This document shows, piece after piece, positions 18,192-25,959 of a stretch of 64,000 nt of DNA. Numbering within the stretch: the first letter of the stretch is position 1; the number at the start of each line of letters is the position of its first letter. The DNA is from Oscillibacter valericigenes. GTDB taxonomy: Bacteria; Bacillota; Clostridia; Oscillospirales; Oscillospiraceae. The DNA lies in NCBI RefSeq assembly GCF_021531915.1, contig NZ_JAFBIV010000001.1, forward strand, positions 124,001-188,000, read 5' to 3'. Made by a program: the position numbers and the translations under genes. The notes below the pieces were generated by a model, which worked only from the letters and a program-made list of their open reading frames with translations, was not told the origin of the DNA and made no database searches.

Positions 18192-18809
18192 ATGTGGGAC
18201 ATTAACGAACATAATGATGACTACGATTATACAGAAACCACAAGGAAATTTTTCCGTGTAAGAGTGGTAGTATGCCAACTTTCATTATTGATTGGAGTTA
18301 TTCTAGGCTTTTTAGGAAACATAATTCAAGAGATGGCTGTCTTGGACTTTGCGTGTACATTCCTGGTTGCTGGTGTTCTCGTTGGGATATTGACACTTTC
18401 AAAATGTCCAGTGTGCAAAAAAAGAATTCCAATTATCGGACTTGGCCTGTTCTGGTACAAATGTCCAAGATGCGGCTTCTCTGCTAAATCAAAATCGAAA
18501 ATCAAAATTGTTTCTGCCGAGAAATATAACTCTAAAACTGCACATATCACATTTAGAGTAAAGGTCTGGAGTACAATCATTTTGCAAGTAATGTTGCTGA
18601 GCGTTTTCTTAATACTATGTAACATGAAACAGGAAAACAGACCCCTTGTAGTAGTCATCGCATTTCTTATATTCCTCGAATTCCCCACTATACTTATAAA
18701 GTGTCCTGGATGTGGGGACCATCTTATCTTCCAAACCCCCATTTGGAAGTGGCCGTTTTTCAAATGCGCACACTGCGGTTTTTCGGCTAGAGATAAAGGA
18801 CAACAATAA
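18192..18809 (+). CDS. Membrane protein with two double zinc ribbons
   Basis: About 205 residues. There are two membrane segments near the N-terminus and two more in the second half. After each pair lies a zinc ribbon: CPVCKKRIP...CPRCGFSAKSK and CPGCGDHL...CAHCGFSARDK. The frame is open from 18126, inside the previous gene; ATG 18192 (MWDINEH) is the first start outside it, though its ribosome site is weak. It follows the secreted protein by 17 bp and ends just before the IS66 remnant. It may serve as a partner or immunity protein. Confidence 0.65.
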   Translation: MWDINEHNDDYDYTETTRKFFRVRVVVCQLSLLIGVILGFLGNIIQEMAVLDFACTFLVAGVLVGILTLSKCPVCKKRIPIIGLGLFWYKCPRCGFSAKSKSKIKIVSAEKYNSKTAHITFRVKVWSTIILQVMLLSVFLILCNMKQENRPLVVVIAFLIFLEFPTILIKCPGCGDHLIFQTPIWKWPFFKCAHCGFSARDKGQQ

Positions 18810-18822
18810 AAAAGATGGAGAG

Positions 18823-19048
18823 CAGTCCGATTGAAACGGCGAAAGAGAACCAAGTGGACCCGTACCGATACCTGCTCTGGGTCCTGCGGAATGCTCCTGC
18901 CCTGAGCCAGACAGATGCGGCGTGGGCGGAACAACTCACGCCCACCAGTGCTCCGGACGAATGCAGAATACCACCGAAATGAAATCATGCCATCCCAGAT
19001 CACTCCGGGATGGCATGATTTTTATACGCTGTTAGCTTTGACGGTTAC
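18823..19048 (+). mobile_element. Remnant of a second IS66 copy (3' end of tnpC and right repeat)
   Basis: It matches the last 200-odd bases of the copy at 13778-16284, from GATTGAAACGGCGAAAGA to the terminal GACGGTTAC. It keeps the unshifted C-terminal frame of TnpC (VLRNAPALSQTDAAWAEQLT), the hairpin and the right inverted repeat. The rest of the element is missing. Confidence 0.85.
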
Positions 19049-19056
19049 CCATGTTC
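19049..19056. repeat. Right copy of the 8-bp target duplication CCATGTTC
   Basis: Identical to 13770-13777 and immediately outside the right inverted repeat that ends at 19048. Confidence 0.85.
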
Positions 19057-19070
19057 CTCAAAAATGATGG

Positions 19071-19135
19071 ATCTCCACCTCAGCGCATTCGCGCAAAGGT
19101 GGAGATTTTTATGCGCTGCCAGATTTGACGGTTAC
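19071..19135 (+). repeat. Further IS66-type right end with hairpin
   Basis: A hairpin (ATCTCCACCT / AGGTGGAGAT) followed by TTTT leads into AGATTTGACGGTTAC ending at 19135. This is the layout of the IS66 right ends at 16284 and 19048. No transposase lies with it. It is a relic of another IS66-family element. Confidence 0.55.
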
Positions 19136-19156
19136 GTATTAAATAAAAATATGCAG

Positions 19157-19197
19157 AAAGGCGGGACACTCAACATTAGGTGAATGTTCCGCCTTTT
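19157..19197 (+). terminator. Hairpin with T tract
   Basis: An 8-bp stem AAAGGCGG / CCGCCTTT with a 24-nt loop, ending in TTTT. It could stop transcription in either direction between the IS elements. Confidence 0.45.
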
Positions 19198-19278
19198 CAG
19201 TGGTGCGCCCGGTCTGAGTGAAATCTAACAGGTGAAAGTGCCGAGTGCGCCCGGTGGTGGGAATAGCTTTGGTTTTAG

Positions 19279-19287
19279 CCAATTAGG
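19279..19287. repeat. Left copy of the duplication CCAATTAGG
   Basis: CCAATTAGG occurs directly outside the left end of the IS5/IS1182-like element and again at 20837-20845. It includes the TAA stop of the protease gene, which is therefore kept intact. Confidence 0.65.
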
Positions 19288-20836
19288 CTTCGCTCCGCAA
19301 CCCCGCCCAAAGTCAGACAGCCACAAGTGCGAAGCCATAATCGCCCCACTGCAGCCAGCAGAAAATGAGGCGCAAAAGAGACCTCAGCCTCTTGGTCAGG
19401 TTCATCAGGATCAGAGCCACCCCAATGACGCAGAAGGTCGTCTCCTTCAGATGTGCGGCAATGCGGCCTAATCCATAGGCCGTTTTGCCGGTTCCGAAGA
19501 CGCCTTCGACTTCGTTGCGGTCACAGATATCCTGATATTCCTGGGCTCTGGCTTGTTTCGTCAGTGTTCGGTCCTTGGGTGGCTTACCCAGCGCGGGCCC
19601 TGTCAGCCGGATGCCTCGTTCTTTACAATATGCTAATGTCTGGCGGTTCCGATAGAGTTTGTCGGCCAGGATTCGTGCGGGATACCTTCCATAGCGCGCC
19701 CGGTATCCTTCCACTGCGTGGTAGAAGTCCTCGGCCTCGTTATAGGGTTCAAAATCCAGACGCTCAATCCGAATGTAGCCGTCAACCAAACTGATGTGGA
19801 GTTTGGCGCCAAACTCTGTATTTGCATGGGCCTTTCCCCGTACAATCGGCCTAACCCATGGCTGCGGCAGACTGACGATCCGCCTTGGGATGCTGTGAGT
19901 GCCGGTTTCAAACATGATGCGCTGCTGTTCATATACTGTCGTCATCAGGTTCATACAGTCCTTTTGGGCCTGCGTCAATACGATGCCGCTTTGCACATAT
20001 TCGACAATGTATCTCACATCTCTGCGAATGTACTGAAGCTGTTTCCGAATCGCCTTCCGAATTACCTGTGTGCCGCGCTTTTTCCGCTTTACCAGATTCA
20101 GATAGTCTTTTCGGGCCCGTTTTCGATACGTTCTGGCCTTCTTCAGCCCGTAGCTGTCACACACTTGGTCTATGACGCACTCAAGCTGTTCTCTCACACC
20201 GTTCAGCAACTCGATATCCTGTGGATACGCAATATCTGCCGGGCAGCATGTGGCATCCATGGTTAGCGTACCCCCATTGGGTGGATCCCGATCATCATCA
20301 TTCCGGTCAGAGTTTCCCGCATCATCCGGCTTGGGAATGGTGTCTTCCAAAATTTCGGCAATGTCTTCCGGGCTGAACCGCTTTCGAAATGCCACCATTG
20401 TGGATGCTCCAAAGGGGCAACTGCTTCCGTATTCCTTCATGCCGATGAAATACTGCAGATATGGGTTCTCACTGATGTGCTTGACAACCCACTCATCGCT
20501 GCATTTCAAACGCTGTTTGATCAGCAGAGCGCCAAAGGCCATCCTCGCCGGGTGCGCGGGGTGCCCATTATTCACAAACTGCGCTGCGTACCGCAGTTCC
20601 ACGGTGTCCCAGGGAACCAGAGACGCCAGCTTCACCCAATCATTCTCTGGGTTCAGGGTTCCATACGGGAATACGAAATCCTCTATCCGCAGCTGGCTGT
20701 TGTCCTTATACATGTACTCCACCATCCCAAATGCAAGCTTTTTGCGGGTTATTCTCGGGTTTCCCTTTCTCTTATTATATCATATTTCTTCCGTTTTTCC
20801 TTGTATTTCAATGGTTTTGGGGTTGTGGAGTGAAGT
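19288..20836. mobile_element. IS5/IS1182-like insertion sequence (1.55 kb)
   Basis: Bounded by CCAATTAGG direct repeats. The ends are inverted relative to each other (CTTCGCTCCGCAACCCC on the left, CTTCACTCCACAACCCC read inward from the right). A single transposase gene fills it. Confidence 0.75.
19313..20725 (-). CDS. IS5/IS1182-like transposase
   Basis: 470 residues, full length. The N-terminal DUF772-like part has the NGHPAHPARMAFGALLIKQR block. The DDE catalytic region follows: TMDATCCPADIAYPQD (first Asp), EFGAKLHISLVDGY, RILADKLYRNRQTLAYC (second Asp) and the C-terminal RNEVEGVFGTGKTAYGLGRI (Glu). No frameshift is seen, so it may be active. Confidence 0.9.
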   Translation of the reverse strand: MVEYMYKDNSQLRIEDFVFPYGTLNPENDWVKLASLVPWDTVELRYAAQFVNNGHPAHPARMAFGALLIKQRLKCSDEWVVKHISENPYLQYFIGMKEYGSSCPFGASTMVAFRKRFSPEDIAEILEDTIPKPDDAGNSDRNDDDRDPPNGGTLTMDATCCPADIAYPQDIELLNGVREQLECVIDQVCDSYGLKKARTYRKRARKDYLNLVKRKKRGTQVIRKAIRKQLQYIRRDVRYIVEYVQSGIVLTQAQKDCMNLMTTVYEQQRIMFETGTHSIPRRIVSLPQPWVRPIVRGKAHANTEFGAKLHISLVDGYIRIERLDFEPYNEAEDFYHAVEGYRARYGRYPARILADKLYRNRQTLAYCKERGIRLTGPALGKPPKDRTLTKQARAQEYQDICDRNEVEGVFGTGKTAYGLGRIAAHLKETTFCVIGVALILMNLTKRLRSLLRLIFCWLQWGDYGFALVAV

Positions 20837-20840
20837 CCAA

Positions 20841-21911
20841 TTAGGCCCAGCCATAGATTGTCTTAGTCCATTCAAAAGATGTTGATGAATCTGCAACATA
20901 AATGTTGGTGCTAATATCCATAGATTCGAAATAATTTCGCCAAGGATTCCAAATTGAATAAACATTGCTACTTATGTTATATCCACGCATAACCAACGCA
21001 TGTCCAAAAAGCGGGTTACCGTCTGTACTGTGCAAGAAAATAGGCCTATCCGCATCGATTTCTGCGTATGGAGAGATCGTTCTTGCAATATAACGTGGAT
21101 GCAAGCCGAACTGGTAACCAGCATCAACAACTTGCGCTTGAGTTAAGTAACTATCATCAGTTAAGACCGAATAATACATTTCCATGATGTCACGAGCTTT
21201 TGGGTACTGATTATTTCCTGTGCAATAGCGAATAATCATAGATGACGCATAGGCGTAACACCATTGGTTATTTCCCTGCGTTTCGATTATGTTACAATCC
21301 AGATATTTGCTAATTGTATATGGCATAATCAGCTCTTCTGTTGATGCCGAATCTAAAGTGTCTGTCAAAGCAACAACATTTAAATTTGAAGGAGTCACCT
21401 CAATTCCCATCGGAGGTTCGCCTTTTGGTGATGGAACTAATACGTTTACGTCGTTATCAATCCGTTCCATGACGTTGTCATTATCCATATAAAGGAATAC
21501 AGGGCTACTCAGTTCGGTATCCTCCATCAATGCATTCAGTTCGCCTACCAAATAGAGCGACATGATTCCTGCATATATAGTATCTCCATCGTCTGTACTT
21601 TGAACATAGTCAGGGTAAACTCTGAATGTTGCAATTACTTTGCCATCAGAAATAATTGGGAAATAGTAAACAGGTAAATCCGATACATCGGAAGGAATCT
21701 CGAAAGGCGTTCCCAAAGAAACAGTATTGGACACACTTAAATCGCCACTTTCTATATACGCGCTTAAGTGCCGCAAATATGCGTTCTCAGCATATTCAAT
21801 TGCTTCTTGAGGGCACTCGGCAGAATAGATGCGTAAAAGAATGTCATCGGAGTCCTTTGGTGTCATGAAGGTTGCATTTGCGCTGATGGAAAGCAACATG
21901 ACCGTTGCCAT
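20841..21911 (-). CDS. Secreted papain-like cysteine protease (C39/staphopain-like)
   Basis: The C-terminal half is a papain-like domain: Gln212/216, Cys218 in NQWCYAYASS, His304 in FGHALVMRGY and Asn322 in SIWNPW. The N-terminal half resembles a propeptide. From the ATG at 21911 the signal peptide is short (MATVMLLSISANA). Eight codons earlier, 6 nt after an AGGAG site (21942-21946), lies an ATA followed by AAA AAA ATA. Starting there would give a normal signal peptide (KKIFAFIMATVMLLSISANA), so the original ATG may have mutated. It follows the broken membrane gene at 21945-22341 and ends in the IS target site. Confidence 0.75.
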   Translation of the reverse strand: MATVMLLSISANATFMTPKDSDDILLRIYSAECPQEAIEYAENAYLRHLSAYIESGDLSVSNTVSLGTPFEIPSDVSDLPVYYFPIISDGKVIATFRVYPDYVQSTDDGDTIYAGIMSLYLVGELNALMEDTELSSPVFLYMDNDNVMERIDNDVNVLVPSPKGEPPMGIEVTPSNLNVVALTDTLDSASTEELIMPYTISKYLDCNIIETQGNNQWCYAYASSMIIRYCTGNNQYPKARDIMEMYYSVLTDDSYLTQAQVVDAGYQFGLHPRYIARTISPYAEIDADRPIFLHSTDGNPLFGHALVMRGYNISSNVYSIWNPWRNYFESMDISTNIYVADSSTSFEWTKTIYGWA

Positions 21912-21944
21912 TATAAAAGCAAATATTTTTTTTATAGAACGCTC

Positions 21945-22341
21945 CTAGTCAGAATATTTGTAGTATCTTTGCCAGCCATTGTCAGTCTCAACTATGATGT
22001 CTCCATTTCTAAGCAAATAAATATCAGAACCTTTGGCGGCGCGGTTTGCTTGAAAATTTTGCGAAGGGGTTTTATTCGGTGATACTGTCCCCTCAATCTC
22101 CCCCAAATACTTGGCATCTTCCGGGATATCATTTATTGTCGTTGCCCCAACAACATAGAGCGTGTTGTCTATCAAGATTGATGGTGGACGAGTTGGCCTT
22201 GGCAGAAAGCAAAAGTAATGCACTGAAAAAAAGAAGTGCAACTACAACTAAAACACCAATGCTACTGCCCAATACTTTTTTTATGCAGCTGAAAAAATCG
22301 TCCAGTCCCGGCATCATATTGTTTCCTCGACTATTTCTCAA
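21945..22341 (-). pseudogene. Small membrane-anchored protein, frameshifted
   Basis: Two overlapping frames together make one protein of about 120 residues. One gives MRNSRGNNMMPGLDDFFSCI and a membrane segment (SIGVLVVVALLFFSALLLL). The other gives the exterior part from PSILIDNTLYVVGAT to GWQRYYKYSD. The switch lies near 22180-22200. The stop is 4 bp before the ribosome site of the protease gene, so the two formed an operon. The outer part could be a protease inhibitor or partner; that is a guess from its position. Confidence 0.55.
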
Positions 22342-22590
22342 AAAATATCATAACCCAGCGGATATTATCTGCTTGTTACTCTTTCTGCTTTTGGTTGTTA
22401 TGTTTTTTCGTTTACAATGCAAGGTGAAGTCCCTCTGTTAGTGCCGGGATAAAATCCCTAACGGTTAAAATCTTCCGGCGTTAACAATCCTTCCCTTAAA
22501 CAATTTACTATATCCCGCAGAAGTCTAAACGCCGTCAGCTTAGATAATTACGTCTGGTGAGATGGCCCATCTCACTAGACTCTAACAATC

Positions 22591-22842
22591 TTACCAAATG
22601 AATTCGCCACAGAATGGGCAATAATGCGGAATTCCCGGAATATAGACTCGATGCTGTACCCAATTCATTCCACAACGGGGGCAACGAAAGAAAACTAGAG
22701 TTTGCAGAAACCCTATGGCCATAATACCTATGCCCACAGCAGCCAGAGACTTATCGATTTTCAACAAATAAGAAATGGATATTAGGATAAATCCAATCAA
22801 ATATAATACCCACATAATCAAATAGCTTTTCTTATAGTCCAC
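22591..22842 (-). CDS. Small membrane protein with zinc ribbon
   Basis: 83 residues: two membrane segments (about 8-27 and 33-51), then a C-terminal zinc ribbon FRCPRCGMNW...HYCPFCGEFIW. It follows the secreted protein at 22879 by 36 bp on the same strand. This repeats the order seen at 17314/18192, where the partner is a larger membrane zinc-ribbon protein. Confidence 0.6.
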   Translation of the reverse strand: MDYKKSYLIMWVLYLIGFILISISYLLKIDKSLAAVGIGIMAIGFLQTLVFFRCPRCGMNWVQHRVYIPGIPHYCPFCGEFIW

Positions 22843-22878
22843 TGAGCATATGCCCCCATTTCATGCCATAGATAGAGT

Positions 22879-23712
22879 TCAGTTATACCAATTATATACG
22901 TATGTATAAATGCTAATCAAATTATCTACATTTTCTTTTACACAGGCCTGTTTAAACACATAGTCTGCAAAAAGCATCAAATCAGGAAACCACTTCCATC
23001 CAGTATAGGCAGCAACTGCAGCGGTAGCGATTGTTTCATAGGCCTCAACATCTTCTTCATCTGTTGCAGAATCATTAAAAATTGTGCAAATTGCTTCAAA
23101 AAAACTCGGTGAGAAATGTGGCACTGCATGCTCAGCTGCCGCCGCTTCGATATAGTCTACTAAAGAAACAAGATTTCTGTCAAGCTCCTTTAAATTTGTG
23201 TAATAGTTTTTACAGTAGTTTCGAATAGTAACATTCGGCCCCTGTTCCGTATATGCCTTTGGATTCCTGTTGCACAGGAGTTCATAGGAGTCATCATCCC
23301 AATAAACATAGAAATAAGCTCCTTTTGCTGTGTTACTCGCATAATATGTGATTGCCGATGCTGATCCCTGAGCCATGAGACAAAGATCGTAATTATTGAG
23401 GTCAATCACCTTGTATGGAGAAGCGCAAGCGTTTACGGAGCATGAAGCAGGAGAAGAAACAGACTCATCCCTAAAAATAGTAATCTTCCCGCTTTCCATG
23501 TCATAAACGGCTCGGTAGCTCTTTGCTTCGCCGATGAGTGTGACAGTACGAGAGGTGTCATTCTCCTCCATGCACATCATATATTCAGTATTACCGAAAG
23601 ACACCGGCTTTCCTTTATCATTAGGAGATGTGGCGAATGCAGGAACACATAATGTGGTGATTATTAAGATACACATTACTAAACCAATGATACTTCTTTT
23701 CATTTTTTTCAT
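22879..23712 (-). CDS. Secreted protein of unknown function, paralogue of 17314-18174
   Basis: 277 residues with a signal peptide (KRSIIGLVMCILIITTLCVP, cleavage near AFA). It aligns over its length with the protein at 17314: VTLIGEAKSY, YWDDDSYELL, NYCKNYY, AICTIFNDSATDEE and the C-terminal IYTYVYNWYN. Identity by eye is low to moderate, so these are old paralogues. AAAGG precedes the start. The small membrane zinc-ribbon gene follows directly. Confidence 0.7.
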   Translation of the reverse strand: MKKMKRSIIGLVMCILIITTLCVPAFATSPNDKGKPVSFGNTEYMMCMEENDTSRTVTLIGEAKSYRAVYDMESGKITIFRDESVSSPASCSVNACASPYKVIDLNNYDLCLMAQGSASAITYYASNTAKGAYFYVYWDDDSYELLCNRNPKAYTEQGPNVTIRNYCKNYYTNLKELDRNLVSLVDYIEAAAAEHAVPHFSPSFFEAICTIFNDSATDEEDVEAYETIATAAVAAYTGWKWFPDLMLFADYVFKQACVKENVDNLISIYTYVYNWYN

Positions 23713-23772
23713 ATAAACTGCCTTTCTTTGCCAGTTTCTTTAAGGCTGATTTCATAACAAACTCCTTTCCTT

Positions 23773-24276
23773 TTAAAGAAGCTCCTCAGCAATATAAAAA
23801 TAACTCTCGGTTTTAATAATCACCAAGCTGCTTCCATCTTGTTGCTGATAGTGTATCCAGTAATTTTGAGCCGTTGAACAATGGTATTCTTCAGGGATAT
23901 CTAACGCTTGATATAGTCTAGATAAAAATGCATTAACATCATTGTCTTCTCCAAACCCTTGTGTAATGCTGATTTTTTCTTTTTTCTCTGCTTTGGATTG
24001 CACTATTGTGTTTCCTGAATTTTCTTTATATATGTGATATCTCCACCCCTCTCCACGCGCATCATGATTTGATTCAGCGTAGAATACTTCAGGACTACGT
24101 GTATTGATTTGTATTCCCCAGTTTAATTCATATGTACCAATTTGCTCAGTAGAATTGTCTTTTGTAAAAATGAATTTCACATCGAACGCGTTCAGCATCC
24201 ATGTGAGAATCATTAATACACTAAACAGAAGTGTTAGTGTGACAAAAAAAATATCAACTATCCTTTGACGCCACAT
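23773..24276 (-). CDS. Membrane-anchored protein of unknown function
   Basis: About 167 residues from the ATG at 24276 (MWRQRIVDIF), chosen because GAGG lies 8 nt upstream; the frame is open to 24321. A single membrane segment (IFFVTLTLLFSVLMILTWML) is followed by an extracellular domain with no motif I know. It lies between an anti-sigma gene and the secreted paralogue. Confidence 0.5.
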   Translation of the reverse strand: MWRQRIVDIFFVTLTLLFSVLMILTWMLNAFDVKFIFTKDNSTEQIGTYELNWGIQINTRSPEVFYAESNHDARGEGWRYHIYKENSGNTIVQSKAEKKEKISITQGFGEDNDVNAFLSRLYQALDIPEEYHCSTAQNYWIHYQQQDGSSLVIIKTESYFYIAEELL

Positions 24277-24320
24277 AGTATAGTCCTCGAAATACATTTT
24301 TTCGGGGGGATGGGAAGGCA

Positions 24321-24795
24321 CTTTAAAAATAATTCTATTTTATCATTTTATCATTTCAACTAGAGATACGCTCTCGGCAATATGCAATATGTCGATTTCG
24401 TTGAGAGCAGCCATTAACGTAAATTGAAGGTTTCTTTCAGCATCAATCCAAGTCAGGATACTTCTTGTATTTTCCCAGTCGTCTGCCAAAAATAGTTGGC
24501 CTTCCAAACCATTCACCGTCACTGAAAGGACTTCGCTGTCCTCTGTCACAAAATCAGATGCTCCGCCTTGTGACATATAGGTATAATCGAAAATAATTTT
24601 CTGATCATTTTCCTTATTAGGATTGTAAAAAGTAAACGAGATATATTCCGGCCACTCTATCCGTTTGCTCTCGTCTTCAATATATCCCTCCGGTAAATCC
24701 GTAATCTCATACTGCGGCATCTCATCAGTAATCTGTTCTCCCGAATACCGATATGTGATATGTGTCTCATACCACTCCGTAACCCAACGGATCAC
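24321..24795. repeat. Duplicated anti-sigma segment, copy 1
   Basis: Near-identical to 27464-27930. Identity is highest in the last 190 bases (one or two differences) and stops sharply at the codons after ACGGATCAC. The repeat begins about 20 bp past the gene's stop, so it covers the sensory C-terminal part and the 3' flank. Confidence 0.85.
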
Positions 24796-25071
24796 CGCAG
24801 CACGCACTGTCGGACTAACCGCCATAAGGCTTCCCAAACTCAAAGAGAACACGAGAAGGATCACGGCGACCTTTTGAATTACTTTTTTCCATATCGGTCG
24901 TGCCCGTTTGCGTGCCCACTTCAGTGGGTCCGCCAGCATCGCCGTCATTTGCCGCTGATACCTGGGCGTCGGTTCAAAAGACAGTTCATTCCCAGTGGCA
25001 CCTTCTAAATTAAGTTTCAGAGAATCCAGCAAGACTCTCCGCATCAATGTGTCCAGTTCCTGATCTGTCAT
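24343..25071 (-). CDS. Anti-sigma factor, DUF4367-like
   Basis: 242 residues. An N-terminal cytoplasmic part (LDTLMRRVLLDSLKLNLE onward, sigma-binding in this family) is followed by a membrane segment (VAVILLVFSLSLGSLMAVS) and an external DUF4367-type domain (YSGEQI...LPEGY...WPEYISFTFYNP). It starts 8 nt after GGAGGGG and overlaps the stop of a truncated sigma factor gene. The external domain is almost identical to that of the second copy at 27478-28206, while the cytoplasmic part is diverged. Confidence 0.75.
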   Translation of the reverse strand: MTDQELDTLMRRVLLDSLKLNLEGATGNELSFEPTPRYQRQMTAMLADPLKWARKRARPIWKKVIQKVAVILLVFSLSLGSLMAVSPTVRAAVIRWVTEWYETHITYRYSGEQITDEMPQYEITDLPEGYIEDESKRIEWPEYISFTFYNPNKENDQKIIFDYTYMSQGGASDFVTEDSEVLSVTVNGLEGQLFLADDWENTRSILTWIDAERNLQFTLMAALNEIDILHIAESVSLVEMIK

Positions 25072-25159
25072 ACGTGGAACCCCTCCTTTTCCGCAATCTC
25101 CCGAAGCAACGCACGGCCACGGGAAAACCGTGTGTTGACCGCTGATTCTGAAATATCAA
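25068..25159 (-). pseudogene. ECF sigma factor, only the last 29 codons left
   Basis: The frame reads ISESAVNTRFSRGRALLREI and AEKEGFHV to a TGA overlapping the anti-sigma ATG. It aligns with the end of the intact sigma factor at 28203-28748 (SESAVNTRISRGRLLLRELA). Everything upstream, including region 2, is missing. The broken end is joined to a signal-peptide fragment at 25160. The first anti-sigma thus has no sigma partner of its own. Confidence 0.8.
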
Positions 25160-25212
25160 AGGGAAATAATAACAGCCAACATCAATACAAAACTAAATAC
25201 CCGTTTCCTCAC
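25160..25212 (-). pseudogene. Signal-peptide start of a lost secreted protein
   Basis: AGGAGG then a GTG start gives MRKRVFSFVLMLAVIISL, a textbook signal peptide, and then stops where sigma factor sequence begins. A deletion removed the mature protein and the 5' part of the sigma gene. It is followed upstream on this strand by a zinc-ribbon gene, so it was probably another member of the secreted/zinc-ribbon pairs. Confidence 0.5.
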
Positions 25213-25238
25213 TGTGTGCCTCCTGTCATCATTCACAT

Positions 25239-25460
25239 TTATCTATCTGCATAGTCAATTATGATTTTTTTACATACTGGGCAATTATACGCAATGACAC
25301 ATGGCGCTGCAAATCCTTCACTCTCAGATAGCACAACCGCTCCGGCATTGGTAAAGTTATAGTGTGTAAATAACTTTAATTTTTTTGGTGTCCAACTGAT
25401 TGGTTTTGAATTCTGCATAAACCCAGACAACATTTCTTGATTACAATACGGACACTTCAT
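25239..25460 (-). CDS. Small zinc-ribbon protein (DUF6487-like)
   Basis: 73 residues, no membrane segment. N-terminal CPYCNQEMLSGFMQ and C-terminal CPVCKKI form one zinc ribbon with a long insert (ISWTPKKLKLF). Its paralogue is at 30707-30931 (CPYCKDPMEEGCVQ...IYWSEKPSKF...CQKCEIIIL). Both sit next to a secreted-protein gene or its remnant. Confidence 0.65.
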   Translation of the reverse strand: MKCPYCNQEMLSGFMQNSKPISWTPKKLKLFTHYNFTNAGAVVLSESEGFAAPCVIAYNCPVCKKIIIDYADR

Positions 25461-25534
25461 TTTTGCCCTCCGTATAATGGTTTCTTATTGCGTTCTCCAA
25501 ATTTATATGAGCCACAGGTATAAATGCCCACAAA

Positions 25535-25639
25535 TTAGCAGCCATCTCCAGCATTGCCATCATAGGAGACGAAGGTTGGTTCTGGCCCTGTTGCTCCAGC
25601 GTTCATATAGAGGCAATATACTACAACTGCCGTAGCCAT
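25535..25639 (-). CDS. Possible 34-residue peptide
   Basis: The frame gives a hydrophobic start (MATAVVVYCLYM) and a polar end (TFVSYDGNAGDGC). No good ribosome site is visible, so it may be the tail of a broken secreted protein. It lies in a stretch with several coding-like fragments. Confidence 0.25.
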   Translation of the reverse strand: MATAVVVYCLYMNAGATGPEPTFVSYDGNAGDGC

Positions 25640-25689
25640 AACCTTTCGTAAGGCCTTACACGTATTAGTCCCAGACCTCTCACTGGCTC

Positions 25690-25836
25690 TTACCATTCTA
25701 TTGGAATTTCATCTGTTCTTACGTCGTTCCAATCTTCGCTTTCTACCTCATTAAAATCCACTTTATCTGGTCTTTTACGAACTGTAATTACACCGATTAT
25801 GATGGCTACAGCAGCGTATGCTGATCCTTTTTCAGT
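25690..25836 (-). pseudogene. Coding-like fragment of a small membrane protein, no start
   Basis: The frame gives one membrane segment (SAYAAVAIIIGVITV) and an acidic tail (FNEVESEDWNDVRTDEIPIE) to a TAA. No start codon exists. It begins exactly where the membrane gene at 25836-25952 ends but in another frame. A single frameshift would join them into one two-segment membrane protein. Confidence 0.4.
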
Positions 25837-25952
25837 TACTTCTTAATATTTTTAACAATATAAACTATAGCAAAACTGTAAAACAACAACTCTACAACTT
25901 CCTTAACTACGCGCACTATATTCAAAAGCGGAATATATTCTAATATTTCCAT
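25836..25952 (-). CDS. Small membrane protein, possibly frameshifted
   Basis: 38 residues (MEILEYIPLLNIVRVVKEVV and then a membrane segment FYSFAIVYIVKNIKK). AGAGG lies upstream of the ATG at 25952, and the gene starts 8 bp after the stop of the secreted protein at 25960. The frame is open further upstream inside that gene, but the internal ATG fits better. It may continue in another frame (25690-25836). Confidence 0.45.
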   Translation of the reverse strand: MEILEYIPLLNIVRVVKEVVELLFYSFAIVYIVKNIKK

Positions 25953-25959
25953 ACTCTCA

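Larger units (their letters stand above)
13778..19048. mobile_element. IS66-bounded unit with passenger genes (5.3 kb)
   Basis: The left repeat (from 13778, GTAAGCGTCAAAGCTAACGG) matches the inverse of the distal right end at 19048 at 24 of 26 positions. The nearer right end at 16284 matches at only 22 of 26. The 8-bp duplication CCATGTTC flanks only the outer pair. So the segment appears to have arrived as one unit, or one IS66 was later filled with 2.5 kb of passenger DNA. Passengers are a truncated M56 gene and a secreted-protein/zinc-ribbon pair. Confidence 0.75.

Noticed and set aside
19200-19260. GTGCGCCCGG present twice, resembling the 5' boundary of a group II intron
   Set aside because: No intron domain V and no reverse transcriptase lie nearby; at most it is a short relic, and the resemblance may be chance.
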